Assembly: GCA_030144725.1 (NCBI GenBank)
Contig: JASKMD010000008.1
Span: 2,150,343-2,214,342, forward strand
Reading direction: 5' to 3'
From: Haematococcus lacustris
Lineage: Eukaryota; Chlorophyta; Chlorophyceae; Chlamydomonadales; Haematococcaceae
Length of the DNA: 64,000 nt
Shown here: positions 20,801 to 30,310 of the stretch, one piece after another
Layout of the letters: each line of letters starts with the position of its first letter
Numbering within the stretch: position 1 is the stretch's first letter
Program-made: the position numbers and the translations under genes
Notes under the pieces: generated by a model
Told to the model about the DNA's origin: nothing
Database searches by the model: none
Seen by the model: only the letters and a program-made list of their open reading frames with translations

Positions 20801-23800
20801 GTGAGAAGGGATGCCCCAAGTGCTCACCGCATGAAGTACTGGCTTGTCCCAGAGGCCACCCCAACCTGCAGCACACGCACAGGAGGGCAGCGGGGAGGGT
20901 GCCTCACTGTCGACCTGCTGGGTGTCGCCCTGGTTTCACAGGAGCCAGTGCGCCACATTGCCGCTACAAGTGCAGCTGTGCAAGTGTGTGTGTAATGGAT
21001 GTGGTGTGCGAGCCATGGAGGAGATGGGCTGGTGCCCCTGAGCTAGGAGGCTGCGCCCTGTGTGACCCTGGTGGCAGGCACATCGCCCATGGTTCAGCGT
21101 CATTCGACAGCATTCTGCCTGCACTGCAAGCCTGTCATGCGTGAAGAGGCAAGCCTCGAGAACTAGCTGTGCAGCGCTGATGGTGGGCGAGGTGTGGGCT
21201 CATCATAACATGGCAGCACCAATGTGTGGAACAAAGCAACACCACCAGCACTGAAGGTGGGGTGTGGGGCTCAGGAGGGGAGGGAGGGAGGGAGTGCAGG
21301 GGTAAGGGAGGGGCTTTAGGGAAGTGTACACCCCTACTAAGCCCCATCCTGCTGCTCTCTTCTCGTCTCCCTGAGCAGTGTTGGCAGTGGATCAGGGCTG
21401 AGGGCCTGCGAGTGCTCCGCGCACCTGCTTGTTTGCCATGTCAGCCACGCCCTTGATGGTGCTGGCAAAGTTGGCAGAGGTAGTCTGCGCCGTCAGGCCT
21501 GCCCCAGACCACACGCCAGGCACATTCGAGGTAAGAGGGAAGTGAATATGTGTCGTGCAACGACAAGGCAAGCGTGGCAGCTGCAGCCTGGTTCATGCTG
21601 GCGACTGAGCCCAGGCGGCTGCCTTACCTTCCCCAGGCAGGCAAGCAGGACCCAGGTGGATTGATTACCACCTGGCCCCAGGTACTCATCATGCAGTCCA
21701 GCCTTTCTGCCCTGTTTGCATCAGGACGCAGGGCTGGGAGTTGAACCGCGTACCTGCCGTGTACACGCTTAGCAGTATGGTGGTGGCCATGCCCCAGGTG
21801 AGTGCCGCAGCCTTGGCCACAATGCTCGTCACCCGCAGCTCATCCACCACGTTGATGGCCTTGCCAAAGGTACGGTACCCTGACTCAATTAGGCCTGCAG
21901 CCAGCAGGGTCCACAATCTCTGCCTGTAGCCAGCTGCCTACCAGCAGCCAGCAGGGGCTGCAGCTGCCAAGCCAATAGCCAAAGGGCCATCGAGCTGCTG
22001 GCTACTGTGCAGCTGGGCGTCATTACTGGTGCGGGGCGTTACTACTGTCATTGTTATTACTGGATGGTGTTGCTTGTGGAGCAGCCTCATGCTTGACGGC
22101 CACTTCCATGTTCATCACTCTGTGCAAATGAGCCGGAATGGTGGCTGGGAAAGGGGCAATGAAGGCTCTAGGTTCAGGGCCAAGGTGCTGAGCAGTGTGG
22201 TTGTGAAACCGCGCACACCTGCCGTGTACACACTGAGCAGTATGGTGGTGGCCATGCCCCAGGTGAGCAAGCATGCTCCCACCAGTGCTCAGCATGCGAG
22301 GGTAGCGAGTCTTGCCCATGCCGCGGTTTGAGTAGTCCCACTCCGAAAAGTAGAAGAAGGGTGTCAGCAGGGTGGCAGTGCAGATGAGGGCCAGCCTGCA
22401 GCCAGTGAGGTGGGTCTCAAGTGTCTCAGGCACCCTGACTGCTTTGAGGGAGGGGCGGCCAAGCAGGCAACAGCCACCAGCCTTCCCTGACAGTCAATAC
22501 GAATCAAACCTGCCATGCACCTGCAGTAAAGAATCATGGTGCTGGTGCGACATAGTACCCAGGCCTGGGCGGTACAAGCGGCTGCGAGACCGGCCACCCA
22601 AGGCCCACCACCAGCAGCTCGCTGAGGCACAGTAGTGCTGCTTTGCTTTCAGCTGTCATCAGCTTACATCAGTGCATGTTTATCACGCCAACTCTAGGCT
22701 ATAGCTCTGCCACAAGGGTTAGGCAATAGTGTAAATGCGCCATGTGCCATGTGCCATGTGCCATGTGTGTGGGAGTATAAATGAACACAGCCCCATAACA
22801 CTATCCTGAGTGGTCCCGCTATTGGTCCCTGGTGGTCCGGCTCAAATGGAGGCCTTTGCTGGTCCTTTGCTAGACAATGCACAACCCCTTGTGAGGGGAC
22901 CTGATCCTGCCTTTGCGCCAGTACTTGTTGCCTGCTAGGCTGACGAGGGAGGTGCTGATCACACTGACTGCAAGCCTAGAGATGCAAGCCTCACATGACA
23001 ACAAGGTCATGGAGAGGGATGTGATGAGGTGGAGGTAAGCATGCGTGGAAGCAGGCAGGCCTCAGCCCCTGCATGCCAGTCATGCGAGGAGCCCAGACCC
23101 CTGGACACCCACACTCACCACAGGTCCCACTTGAACACCTTGATGAACTTCCATTGGTCCACAGGCGAGGCTTGCTTGCTCCGCACCACCAGCTGCAGGT
23201 GTGACCAACAGTACGGCTGAGGACCACCAATACCTGCTGGGTAGTGCTGGGTGGCCAAGTGCAAACATGAACAAACAAAGTAATAACAAAAGCAAGATAA
23301 AAACAGCAACAAAACTATAACAATAATACAACAAAGCAAAATTATACTCATACACACCTGATAGCCTCCTCGATACGTGTCCACGGAGGGCCTGATGCCC
23401 GCCTCCAGGTCTGCCGAGTTGGCCACATAGTGGGATGCAAGGATGTCGCAGTGCCGAGGGTGGGAGCGTGGCAGCAGCAATGCCCCCTTTGCAGTGGCCA
23501 TGTCTGGTTGTGACAGCACTTGATACGGAATGTCTTGCAACCAGCGAGCAGTTGCCATCCACAAGTCAAGCTGGTAGCCGGCTTCAGGTGAGTTGGGAGG
23601 CATGACAAAGGGTGGCCAAACAACTGCGTGAGCAACAAGCAGGACCCGGCAGGACCCATCGTGTTTCTGCGTGCCTTTGGCCCCATGGCATTAGCTCCAG
23701 TGCCAGATGGAGCTCCCCCAAACTAGCCTGACATGTGCACAGCAGGGTCACGTAAGTCCGGCAGACCGGCACAAGAGCAATCTAGGCCATCAAGGTTAAG

Positions 23801-23966
23801 GTCGCAGACAACTGGACTGCCATCTCCCACCGGTGCAGACAGTCGTCATCTGGTCCGTCGGCACGTAACCCATGAGCATGTCAGTCAGAACATACTGCGC
23901 ATGTCCCAGCGGCGATTTGAACACCCCAAAGCACGCCCAGAAAATTAGTAGCACAGGAAGCGGCAT
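17832..23966 (-). CDS. Unrecognised multi-exon membrane protein
   Basis: I do not recognise the family. Exon 1 (about 23966-23838) starts MPLPVLLIFWACFGVF, a likely signal peptide or first membrane helix. Exon 2 (about 23603-23355) starts near MPPNSPEAGYQLDLW and ends DTYRGGY. Later pieces are VRSKQASPVDQWKFIKVFKW (23115-23195), LETHLTGCRLALICTATLL..FYFSEWDYSNRGMGK (22280-22425), LIESGYRTFGKAINVVDE..TWGMATTILLSVYTA (21750-21905), TSANFASTIKGVADMANKQ (21430-21485), RFGWIGQDVGPFNTESDGR (20450-20595), NITVALVALNADSTTGK (19570-19660), MTTGMWIVVASMAGLACLL (19070-19160) and KWDVDVFHAATSSK (18665-18718). The tail ends GGEDYDV with TGA at 17832-17834. At least four segments look membrane-spanning. 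Order and strand are consistent, but several exon links are unproven, and the piece could be two genes. Confidence 0.4.
18407..18435. repeat. (CCCT)n microsatellite
   Basis: CTCC/CCCT tetranucleotide run inside an intron of the membrane-protein gene. Confidence 0.7.
20172..20262. repeat. GGGGT pentanucleotide-rich tract
   Basis: Repeated GGGGT and GGGTG units on the plus strand, in an intron of the minus-strand membrane-protein gene. Potential G-quadruplex former. Confidence 0.7.
21742..21802 (-). repeat. Source of a duplicated exon segment of the membrane-protein gene
   Basis: CCTGCCGTGTACAC and AGCAGTATGGTGGTGGCCAT with GCCCCAGGTGAG recur at 22205-22267 with two or three changes. This copy encodes TWGMATTILLSVYTAG in the gene. 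Confidence 0.75.
22205..22267 (-). repeat. Partial duplicate of the membrane-protein exon segment
   Basis: About 60 bp nearly identical to 21742-21802, 460 bp upstream in gene orientation. It lies between exons and also ends at a GGTGAG, so it could be an alternative mini-exon or a dead duplicate. Confidence 0.65.
22560..22852 (+). mobile_element. 3' end fragment of a Fanzor-like element (plus strand)
   Basis: The plus strand reads GRYKRLRDRPPKAHHQQLAEAQ (as two short blocks here: RYKRLRDRPP and KAHHQQLAEAQ) then TAG at about 22636. This is the same tail as copy A on the other strand. About 165 bp further, 22802-22852 carries CTGAGTGGTCCCGCTATTGG, TCCCTGGTGGTCCGGCTCAA and GGAGGCC, the same terminal block as at 11693-11755. 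Only the 3' end of the element is present. A CCATGTG microsatellite (about 22740-22768) lies between. Confidence 0.55.
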
Positions 23967-24130
23967 AAGAAAGACGGGAAGAAAAGACCACGGCAGGAGG
24001 ATATGAGAATGCGGGATGATAGAGGATGGGGTATAAGGGTTTCGACGGTACGACAGGCAGTGTGCCCAGTTTCAGGGCATCATGGACACGTGACCAAACT
24101 CATACATGCAATGCATGCCCCGCCAGCAGT

Positions 24131-24137
24131 CTTTTCA
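24131..24137. other. Left 7-bp target-site duplication of TIR element copy 1
   Basis: CTTTTCA directly before TCAGGCGACCCC. The same 7-mer follows the right end at 25950-25956. Confidence 0.8.
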
Positions 24138-24734
24138 TCAGGCGACCCCAACTAACAAAAAATGACAGGAAATGATAGGAAACCGACCCCTGGTAATCAA
24201 AACGACGCCGCGTCTCAGCCACGTGGTTTCTATTTATGTTTTGCACATGCCTGGATAGAGGACTCCGTCAGCTATGCGGTGAAACATGTATCATTAAATA
24301 TTGTGCAGTGTGCTGAGTGCTAAGGCGGCTCAAATCTTGACATTCAAATGCATGCCAGTTTTGCTCATGCGGGGCTCGCCGCGACCGACCGCCGCGACCG
24401 CCGTGGCCCAGTAGCATCTGCAAACAGTCAGGGACAGTCGCCGCAGTCAAAACATTGCACATGGCACGCCAAACCGATGTAACGACGCCCCTCAACCCAT
24501 GCTCGGAAGTATACAAGGCTGCTGCATTGCTTGACCGCTACGTGAGTAGTACATACTACCTGGCCACTCGGTAAGGCCACTCAAGGTGTGTGGGCCATTG
24601 CTACGTTACCTTGCTCGATATGTTGGGTCCGATCCCTCCCGCCCGCCCTCCGCTTGCGTGTCCAGCTTGTGTCCAACTCCGCCCTGACCCCCTGCTGCTC
24701 AGCTGGAGGGGTGGGCAGCCCAGGGGAAGCACCA

Positions 24735-25040
24735 GCACCAGCTGCCTGCTGCTGCCAGGGGGGTGCAGCAGGAGGGGGGGGCAGGTCAGGGGCGGCACCA
24801 GCACCAGCTGCCTGCTGCTGCCAGGGGGGTGCAGCAGGAGTGGGGGGCAGGTCAGGGGCGGCACCAGCACCAGCTGCCTGCTGCTGCCAGGGGGGTGCAG
24901 CAGGAGTGGGGGGCAGGTCAGGGGCGGCACCAGCACCAGCTGCCTGCTGCTGCCAGGGGGGTGCAGCAGGAGTGGGGGGCAGGTCAGGGGCGGCATCAGC
25001 ACCAGCTGCCTGCTGCTGCCCAGGGGGTGCAGCAGGAGGG
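24735..25040 (-). repeat. 66-bp VNTR, about 4.5 copies
   Basis: Each unit contains CAGCTGCCTGCTGCTGCC, AGGGGGGTGCAGCAGGA and GGGGGGCAGGTCAGGGGCGG. On the minus strand it reads as a 22-residue repeat with PAAPPWQQQAAG and APDLPPT. The period is a multiple of three, so it would stay in frame if translated. Related units occur at 34070-34175, 37440-37640 and 41205-41410. Confidence 0.8.
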
Positions 25041-25239
25041 GGGGGCACGCCTTGGAGCTGAGCTCGCCGCCGGCTGGGCGCCATTGGGGCTGGGAGGGGG
25101 TGGGAGGGCGGGGCTGGGGATGGGAGGGGGTGGGAGGGGGTAGGAGGGCGGGGCTGGGGCTGGGAGGGGGTGGGAGGGGTTGGGAGGTGGTGGGGTTGGG
25201 GCTGGGAGGGGGTGGCCCAGGTGGCTGGGAGGGTGTGCT

Positions 25240-25326
25240 GGGAGGCTAGGAGGCTGGGAGGCTGGGAGGCTGGGAGGCTGGGAGGCTGGGAGGCTGGGAG
25301 GCTGGGAGGCCAGGAGGCTGGGAGGG
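25240..25326. repeat. (GGGAGGCT)n octamer array
   Basis: About ten copies of the 8-mer AGGCTGGG inside TIR element copy 1. Confidence 0.8.
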
Positions 25327-25956
25327 GGTGGTGGTGGGGCTGCCAGGGGGTGGTCCGGTTGGGCTAGTCAGCACTGCAAGGCAAAGTTAGGTCACGCCAA
25401 AGTATGTTCCCACAAGCCTACTCAATGAAATGACGTGCTTTCTTCTCCAGCAGCTGTGACGTTGAGTAAGGAACAGAGTTACAGATCGAGAGTCTGAAAA
25501 GTCGCAGTGGTCAGCTCACAACATACTACTTTGTGGATGGGGGTCCCTTTTCCTGTGTGACTGGCGAGAGAGAGACGCACATTCTCCGCGTTTGTTGCAA
25601 TGTCGAGCAGTAACTTGCCCCTCGACGGTCTTCCGACGCCTCCTGCACCAATGAAAGGCTCGCGGAGTGAGCCTGGCGGGCTAAACATAGATTGTACTTC
25701 AGGCTCGATGCCAAGCGCAGTTCGCTCATTGGTGCCGCTACTCACCACTAGAACAATCGATAGTGAGCAGCTGAGGTGTGTCCGCGCTCGCTTGCGCCGG
25801 CACGGACTCTGATGCAAGGATTAACGCGCCGCCTGCCAGTAGATGCGGAGTAATTTGCAGGTGCCAATGCAACAAACGCTATCGAAATCGGTGGACGTTG
25901 TAGCGAGTACTTGCATGAAGACTACCAATCCCATGTTGGGACACCCTGACTTTTCA

Positions 25957-26532
25957 GGCCCCGTTTCCAATTGAGCGAAGCGGAGGTCAAGGAGCCTCAT
26001 GAAGTCAAGTTGTCTGCTGATATCCTGGGATGCCATCACTTAGGTTTACCACCTAGTACAGTCCTCGCTGCTGTCAAGCTACCGGTGATCCACCGTAGGG
26101 CCCTGGCAAAGCTCCGCCTTAGCCGATAGCGACTGCAGCATGCTATCCCTGAGCCTCAGGCAGGTGCAAACACCGCAACATCAAGGCTCCACCACCACGG
26201 GGGCAGAGGGGGTGCTGACTGGCCTGCTGGCTCGTCTGCCTGGTCTACCTGCTCAGGCCCCACCTCCCCCTGCCTAGGCCCCCCCTCCCACTTCCCGGCA
26301 ACACCCTGCTACAACTGGCTCAGTCACGGAACCCAGACATGGAGTGGCAATGATCTGGATCATCGCTGGCTTTTGCATGGTGACACTAAGATTTGCGAAT
26401 GGGATTCAAAGTATAGCTTGCCGCTGCCCTCTCTAGACGACAGAGCGCTTGTCTCCGATCCGACTGACAACTACATCACAGCCGCATCGCAGACAAAGCG
26501 GCCTTGTGATCTCCTCTGGGCAGCGTTTCAGT
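25957..26532. other. Upstream region of actin copy 1
   Basis: No ORF supportable. It holds a Pro/Ala codon-like C-rich patch (26160-26330) and an AT-richer patch at 26340-26420. Downstream of 26533 the sequence becomes homologous to the second actin's upstream region. Confidence 0.4.
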
Positions 26533-29424
26533 CTTGATACGGACCGCTGTCTTACAGGTGAGGTCGCTTATGGAGATCGGCGACAGCTACTTGAGGAGCC
26601 ATCTCAAGAAGGCCACCTCCGCGACGATGTCTGCAACTCCCTGGTTGGCTGCCTATCTGCAGCACTATGAGCGAGCCAGAGCCTTGCATCGTGTGCGACA
26701 ATGGTGGGTAGCGATCGCCGGGCGATGCCGCGCCTGCAAGAGTAGGCGATGCAGAGGGCTGAGCTTTGAGCGCCGCGCAGGGTCTGGTATGGTGAAGGCC
26801 GGCTTTTGCGGCGAGGACTCACCCCGATGCGTGTTCTCCAGCATCATCGGCAAGCCCCGCCACACAATGGCTATGCTGGGGATGGGTCAGAAAGAGTACT
26901 ACGTCGGTGACGAAGCTCAGGCCAAGCGTGGCATCCTCTCTCTGAGCTATCCCATTGCTCATGGCATCGTCACAAACTGGTAAGGAGCTTGTCAAGACCA
27001 GAACACAGCACTACGAACACGCACCCAGGAGGATAGCAGGATTTGGGAAGCAATGTACCGCACGAAACCAGCCCCTGCAGCATTGAATGATCTAGACTGC
27101 TTGCGTACCAAGAGCAGGGACAGCAGCAACAGCAGCAGTAGCAATGAGTTCACAGCCTCTCATGCACAGGGAGGAGATGGAGGCCATTTGGCGTCACACC
27201 TTTGACAACGAGCTACGCGTGGATGTGAGCACTCGGCCTGTCATGCTGACGGAGGCGCCCATGAACCCCAAGATCAACAGGTGTGCAGCACAGGCGGGCG
27301 CTGGGGTGGGCAGCTGGTGGGCAGCTCCTCCCTACCTAGCTCACACCTACAGCCATGCTCAGCGCAGGCAACGAAGCAGCTTGCAAGCTCAGCAGACAGC
27401 TAAGCAGGGCAGTGAGTGCACATGCCAGGCCTTGCTTTCGTGTCATGATGCAAATTGGCCTCCAGCACACATGGCTGTGCGCTGGCTCTGTCTTCTTCAG
27501 AGAAAAGATGACGACCCTGATGTTCGAAGACTTCAACGTGCCCGCCATGTATGTGAGTAGGAGCCTGCAGCTGACAGTGTTCACAGCCGCACAGGGATCA
27601 GCAGCTCATGGCCACAACCGCTAAGCGCATCCCAACAATACATTCCTGCCTGGCCCGTCCCAGGCTCTTGATGCAGGGCAGCAGGCGCTTCAGCCAGGTC
27701 GCTCAACACAGCCATGCTCAGGCAGCAGCACCCTGACCTCAGCTGCCATCAGCAACCAGCAGCCCAGTTTGTGTCCTCCACTTTGACGCTTGAGCATCGC
27801 CCACTCACTCCCTGCCTGCTGCTGTCCCTGGCCCTACAGGTGGCCATCCAGGCAGTGCTGTCCCTGTACGCCAGCGGCCGCACCACCGGCATTGTGTGTG
27901 ACTCAGGCGATGGTGTGACCCACACTGTGCCCATCTTTGAGGGTGCGTGTGTTGAGCGTGCCGGGCAGGCTGGACTGGGGCAAAAGAGGGGTGGCATGCT
28001 GAGCAGCGGGGACACTGTGCACCAGGGACTGGCCAGATGTTGGCTGCCGTCTACATGCCACATGTCTACCCCAATCTTGATGTTGCTCTTGCTGTGAGGA
28101 ATGGATGTGGCTTAGTGAAGTCCCTAAGACGCGTGCCCGCAAGGCTAGATTGACTAGGGTGGCATGGGTGTGAGTCCAGGCTGGGGCGCCAAGGGGTCAT
28201 GTTGGCTGGGTGATTGCAGGGTACAGCATGCCGCACGCCATTGGGCGGCTGGATGTGGCGGGCCGTGACCTGACGCAGTACCTGGCACGCATCTTGCAAG
28301 AGGGAGGGGTCAAGCTCACAAACTCAGCGGAGATGGAGATTGTGAGGTGTGCCCCGCAGCACTGCTGACCTGTTGCCACATCACCACACTAATTGTAGAG
28401 GCACAGTCTGGCATTGTGAAGCATGTCACTTTGCGCTATATATTTCGAAACTCGCCAAACAAAAACAAAAACAGTGGTGTGCATGCCTCATGCCATGCAT
28501 GCATGTGTGCATGCGTGGTGGTCAGGGACATCAAGGAGAAGCTGTGCTACATCGCGCAAGACTTTGACGCGGAGCTGGCCGCTGCCTCCTCTTCCTCAGC
28601 CATTGACAAGGAGTTCACGCTGCCAGATGGCAACAGCATCACTGTGGGCTCAGAGCGCTTCAGGTGCGACCCGCGGCAAACAGACCTGGCAGTGGCAAGC
28701 AGTCTGGTGATAGGCAGCCGCCAGGGAGGCTGATCTTGCTTAGCCAATCCCATCATCTCCTCTGCAGTATGAGCTGCAGCTCCCACTGTGTTGCCTTTTT
28801 CTCAGTGCCACCTGCCTCCCCTTTCCTCTCTTTCACACTCACCTGTCAAATCAGTAGGCATGGCACATGAGCAGTGGACATGACCTGCCTGCAGGGCTCC
28901 TGAGGTGCTGTTTGACCCCAGCCTGGTGGGCCTGGAGGCTAAGGGCATCCACCACCTGGTCCACGACACCATCAACAAGTGCGACATTGACGTGCGGCGT
29001 GAGCTGTACAACAACATCGTGTTGTCAGGCGGCACCTCCATGTTTGAGGGCATCCAGACAAGGTGAGGGCCAGCACCAGGTGTGCCTGACAGCCTGCCTG
29101 TACTGCCCCCCACACAGCACTGCTGCTGCCGAGGTGGGCAGGGATATGACGGCAGGCATGCCTTGTGCGCCAGCAGCAGCAGGCCACCGCACCTGGTGGC
29201 CCCTGCCTGCCCTGCCCCTGCAGGCTGAATGCTGAGGTGTCCACCCTGAGCGGTACCGGCATCAAGGTGCGCGTGGTGGCACCGCCTGAGCGCAAGTACC
29301 TGGTGTGGATTGGTGGCTCCATCCTGTCCTCGCTGTCCACCTTCCAGAGCATGTGGATCACAAGGTGAGGCTGGGAGGGGCTGGGCATGTGGGTGGCCAG
29401 GCCAGTGAAGGGGCAGGCGACAAG
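26533..29424. repeat. Tandem gene duplication, unit 1 (actin locus)
   Basis: Nearly identical to 30311-33200 at an offset of 3,778 bp, including introns. Similarity weakens left of about 26590 (promoter-proximal) and stops at 29424, inside the last actin intron. Confidence 0.9.
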
Positions 29425-29937
29425 GGTCTGGGATATGTGGAGGTGGGTGGTGTTTGTGTCGAGCTTAGTGTTACGGTGGCTGGCTGGGCTGGGTGGCTGG
29501 TTGTAAGGGTGAACGCTGGACAGCGAAGTCAACACTTGGATGGCAACATCTGACACCGGCATCCTTTGCCTATAGGCCAGCATAGCGCCTGGTGTGCCTG
29601 CTGTGCCTGCCATGCCACCTTGCACTTGCACAGCAAATCAACTATATGATGGCCGTCTGTTGCTTGGCTTCAACTAGTTGCACTTGAGCATTGGCTACTT
29701 GAACCTTGAGCCTTGAGCATTGGCTACTTGAAGCATGAGGTGTCTGATATGAGAGTGTTGAGATATCTGGGCCATGCCTGACCCAATGCCAGGCATAACA
29801 TACGGGGGAAGCACTGGTGTCATGTGCCTCCAGCTACCACCGTGCAAACGGTTACTGAGCTCTGTGCATGTGCCTGCTTGTGCAGGGAGGAGTACCTCGA
29901 GACTGGCCCCAACATCGTGCACCGAAAATGCTTCTAG
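26667..29937 (+). CDS. Divergent actin, copy 1 (10 exons, 375 aa)
   Basis: Exons 26667-26703, 26781-26979, 27170-27280, 27501-27552, 27840-27942, 28220-28346, 28526-28663, 28895-29062, 29224-29364 and 29886-29937 sum to 1,128 nt, exactly 375 codons plus TAG, the usual actin length. The 37-nt first exon gives [12 protein letters not shown] and joins to [17 protein letters not shown] (phosphate loop 1). Also visible are [11 protein letters not shown] (phosphate loop 2), [54 protein letters not shown] and the C-terminal HRKCF. All introns are GT-AG. It differs from conventional actin at many normally invariant sites ([14 protein letters not shown] for GFAGDDAPRAVFPS). Chlamydomonads carry one near-canonical actin (IDA5) and one divergent actin (NAP1); this fits the divergent type. 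The last intron is 521 bp, against 113 bp in copy 2. Confidence 0.9.
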
Positions 29938-30310
29938 ACGAGCTTGCATGGCGGAGGCTGGCTTCTTGATTAGGCTGAGGATTGCTTGTCTTATATCTGC
30001 GTCCGGTTGGAGTGATGTGGTATGAAAGCGCAAGATTGACTTAAGAGTCAAGAAAAACCCTCATCATATTTGACTGAAGTGCCTATTCAGGTGACGTGGT
30101 GGTTGTAGGATCAGTGCAGGTGGCACAACTAGATATTGGGAGTAAGGTCCCCATGGCATGGTGTAACTGAAATGTACGGGATTCAAACTATGTTGCTTCG
30201 CTAATTAGCGAAGGTAGCTTGAGTTGTTATCAACTCGTTGATCTGTTCATAGCATCGCAGTCGCGTCGAAGACTAAGGCGGTGTTGTAGTCTGTAGGGCA
30301 GTGATTCAAC
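29938..30310. other. Actin copy 1 3' UTR and copy 2 upstream region
   Basis: AT-richer than the coding DNA. It must contain the 3' end of copy 1 and the distal promoter of copy 2. No ORF. Confidence 0.5.
30162..30166 (+). terminator. Candidate TGTAA poly(A) signal, actin copy 1
   Basis: First TGTAA after the copy 1 stop, about 225 nt downstream. Confidence 0.5.

Larger units (their letters stand above)
24138..25949. mobile_element. Non-autonomous TIR DNA element, 'TCAGG' family, copy 1 (1,812 bp)
   Basis: It starts TCAGGCGACCCCAACTAAC and ends GTTGGGACACCCTGA, inverted ends of the form TCAGGnnnCCCAAC, flanked by the perfect 7-bp repeat CTTTTCA. The left 450 bp and right 500 bp are conserved among the copies at 33566, 35176 and 38942; the middle differs and holds G-rich minisatellites. 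No transposase is recognisable. Minus-strand readings near the middle start MAPSRRRAQLQ with a Pro/Gln-rich repeat and RKRRAGGRDRTQ. TIRs with 7-bp duplications do not let me name a superfamily. Confidence 0.8.

Noticed and set aside
26534..26983. 149-codon ORF that starts upstream of the actin ATG ([10 protein letters not shown]...)
   Set aside because: It reads through intron 1. The spliced start at 26667 gives [12 protein letters not shown] plus GSGMVKAGF, the correct actin N-terminus and total length.
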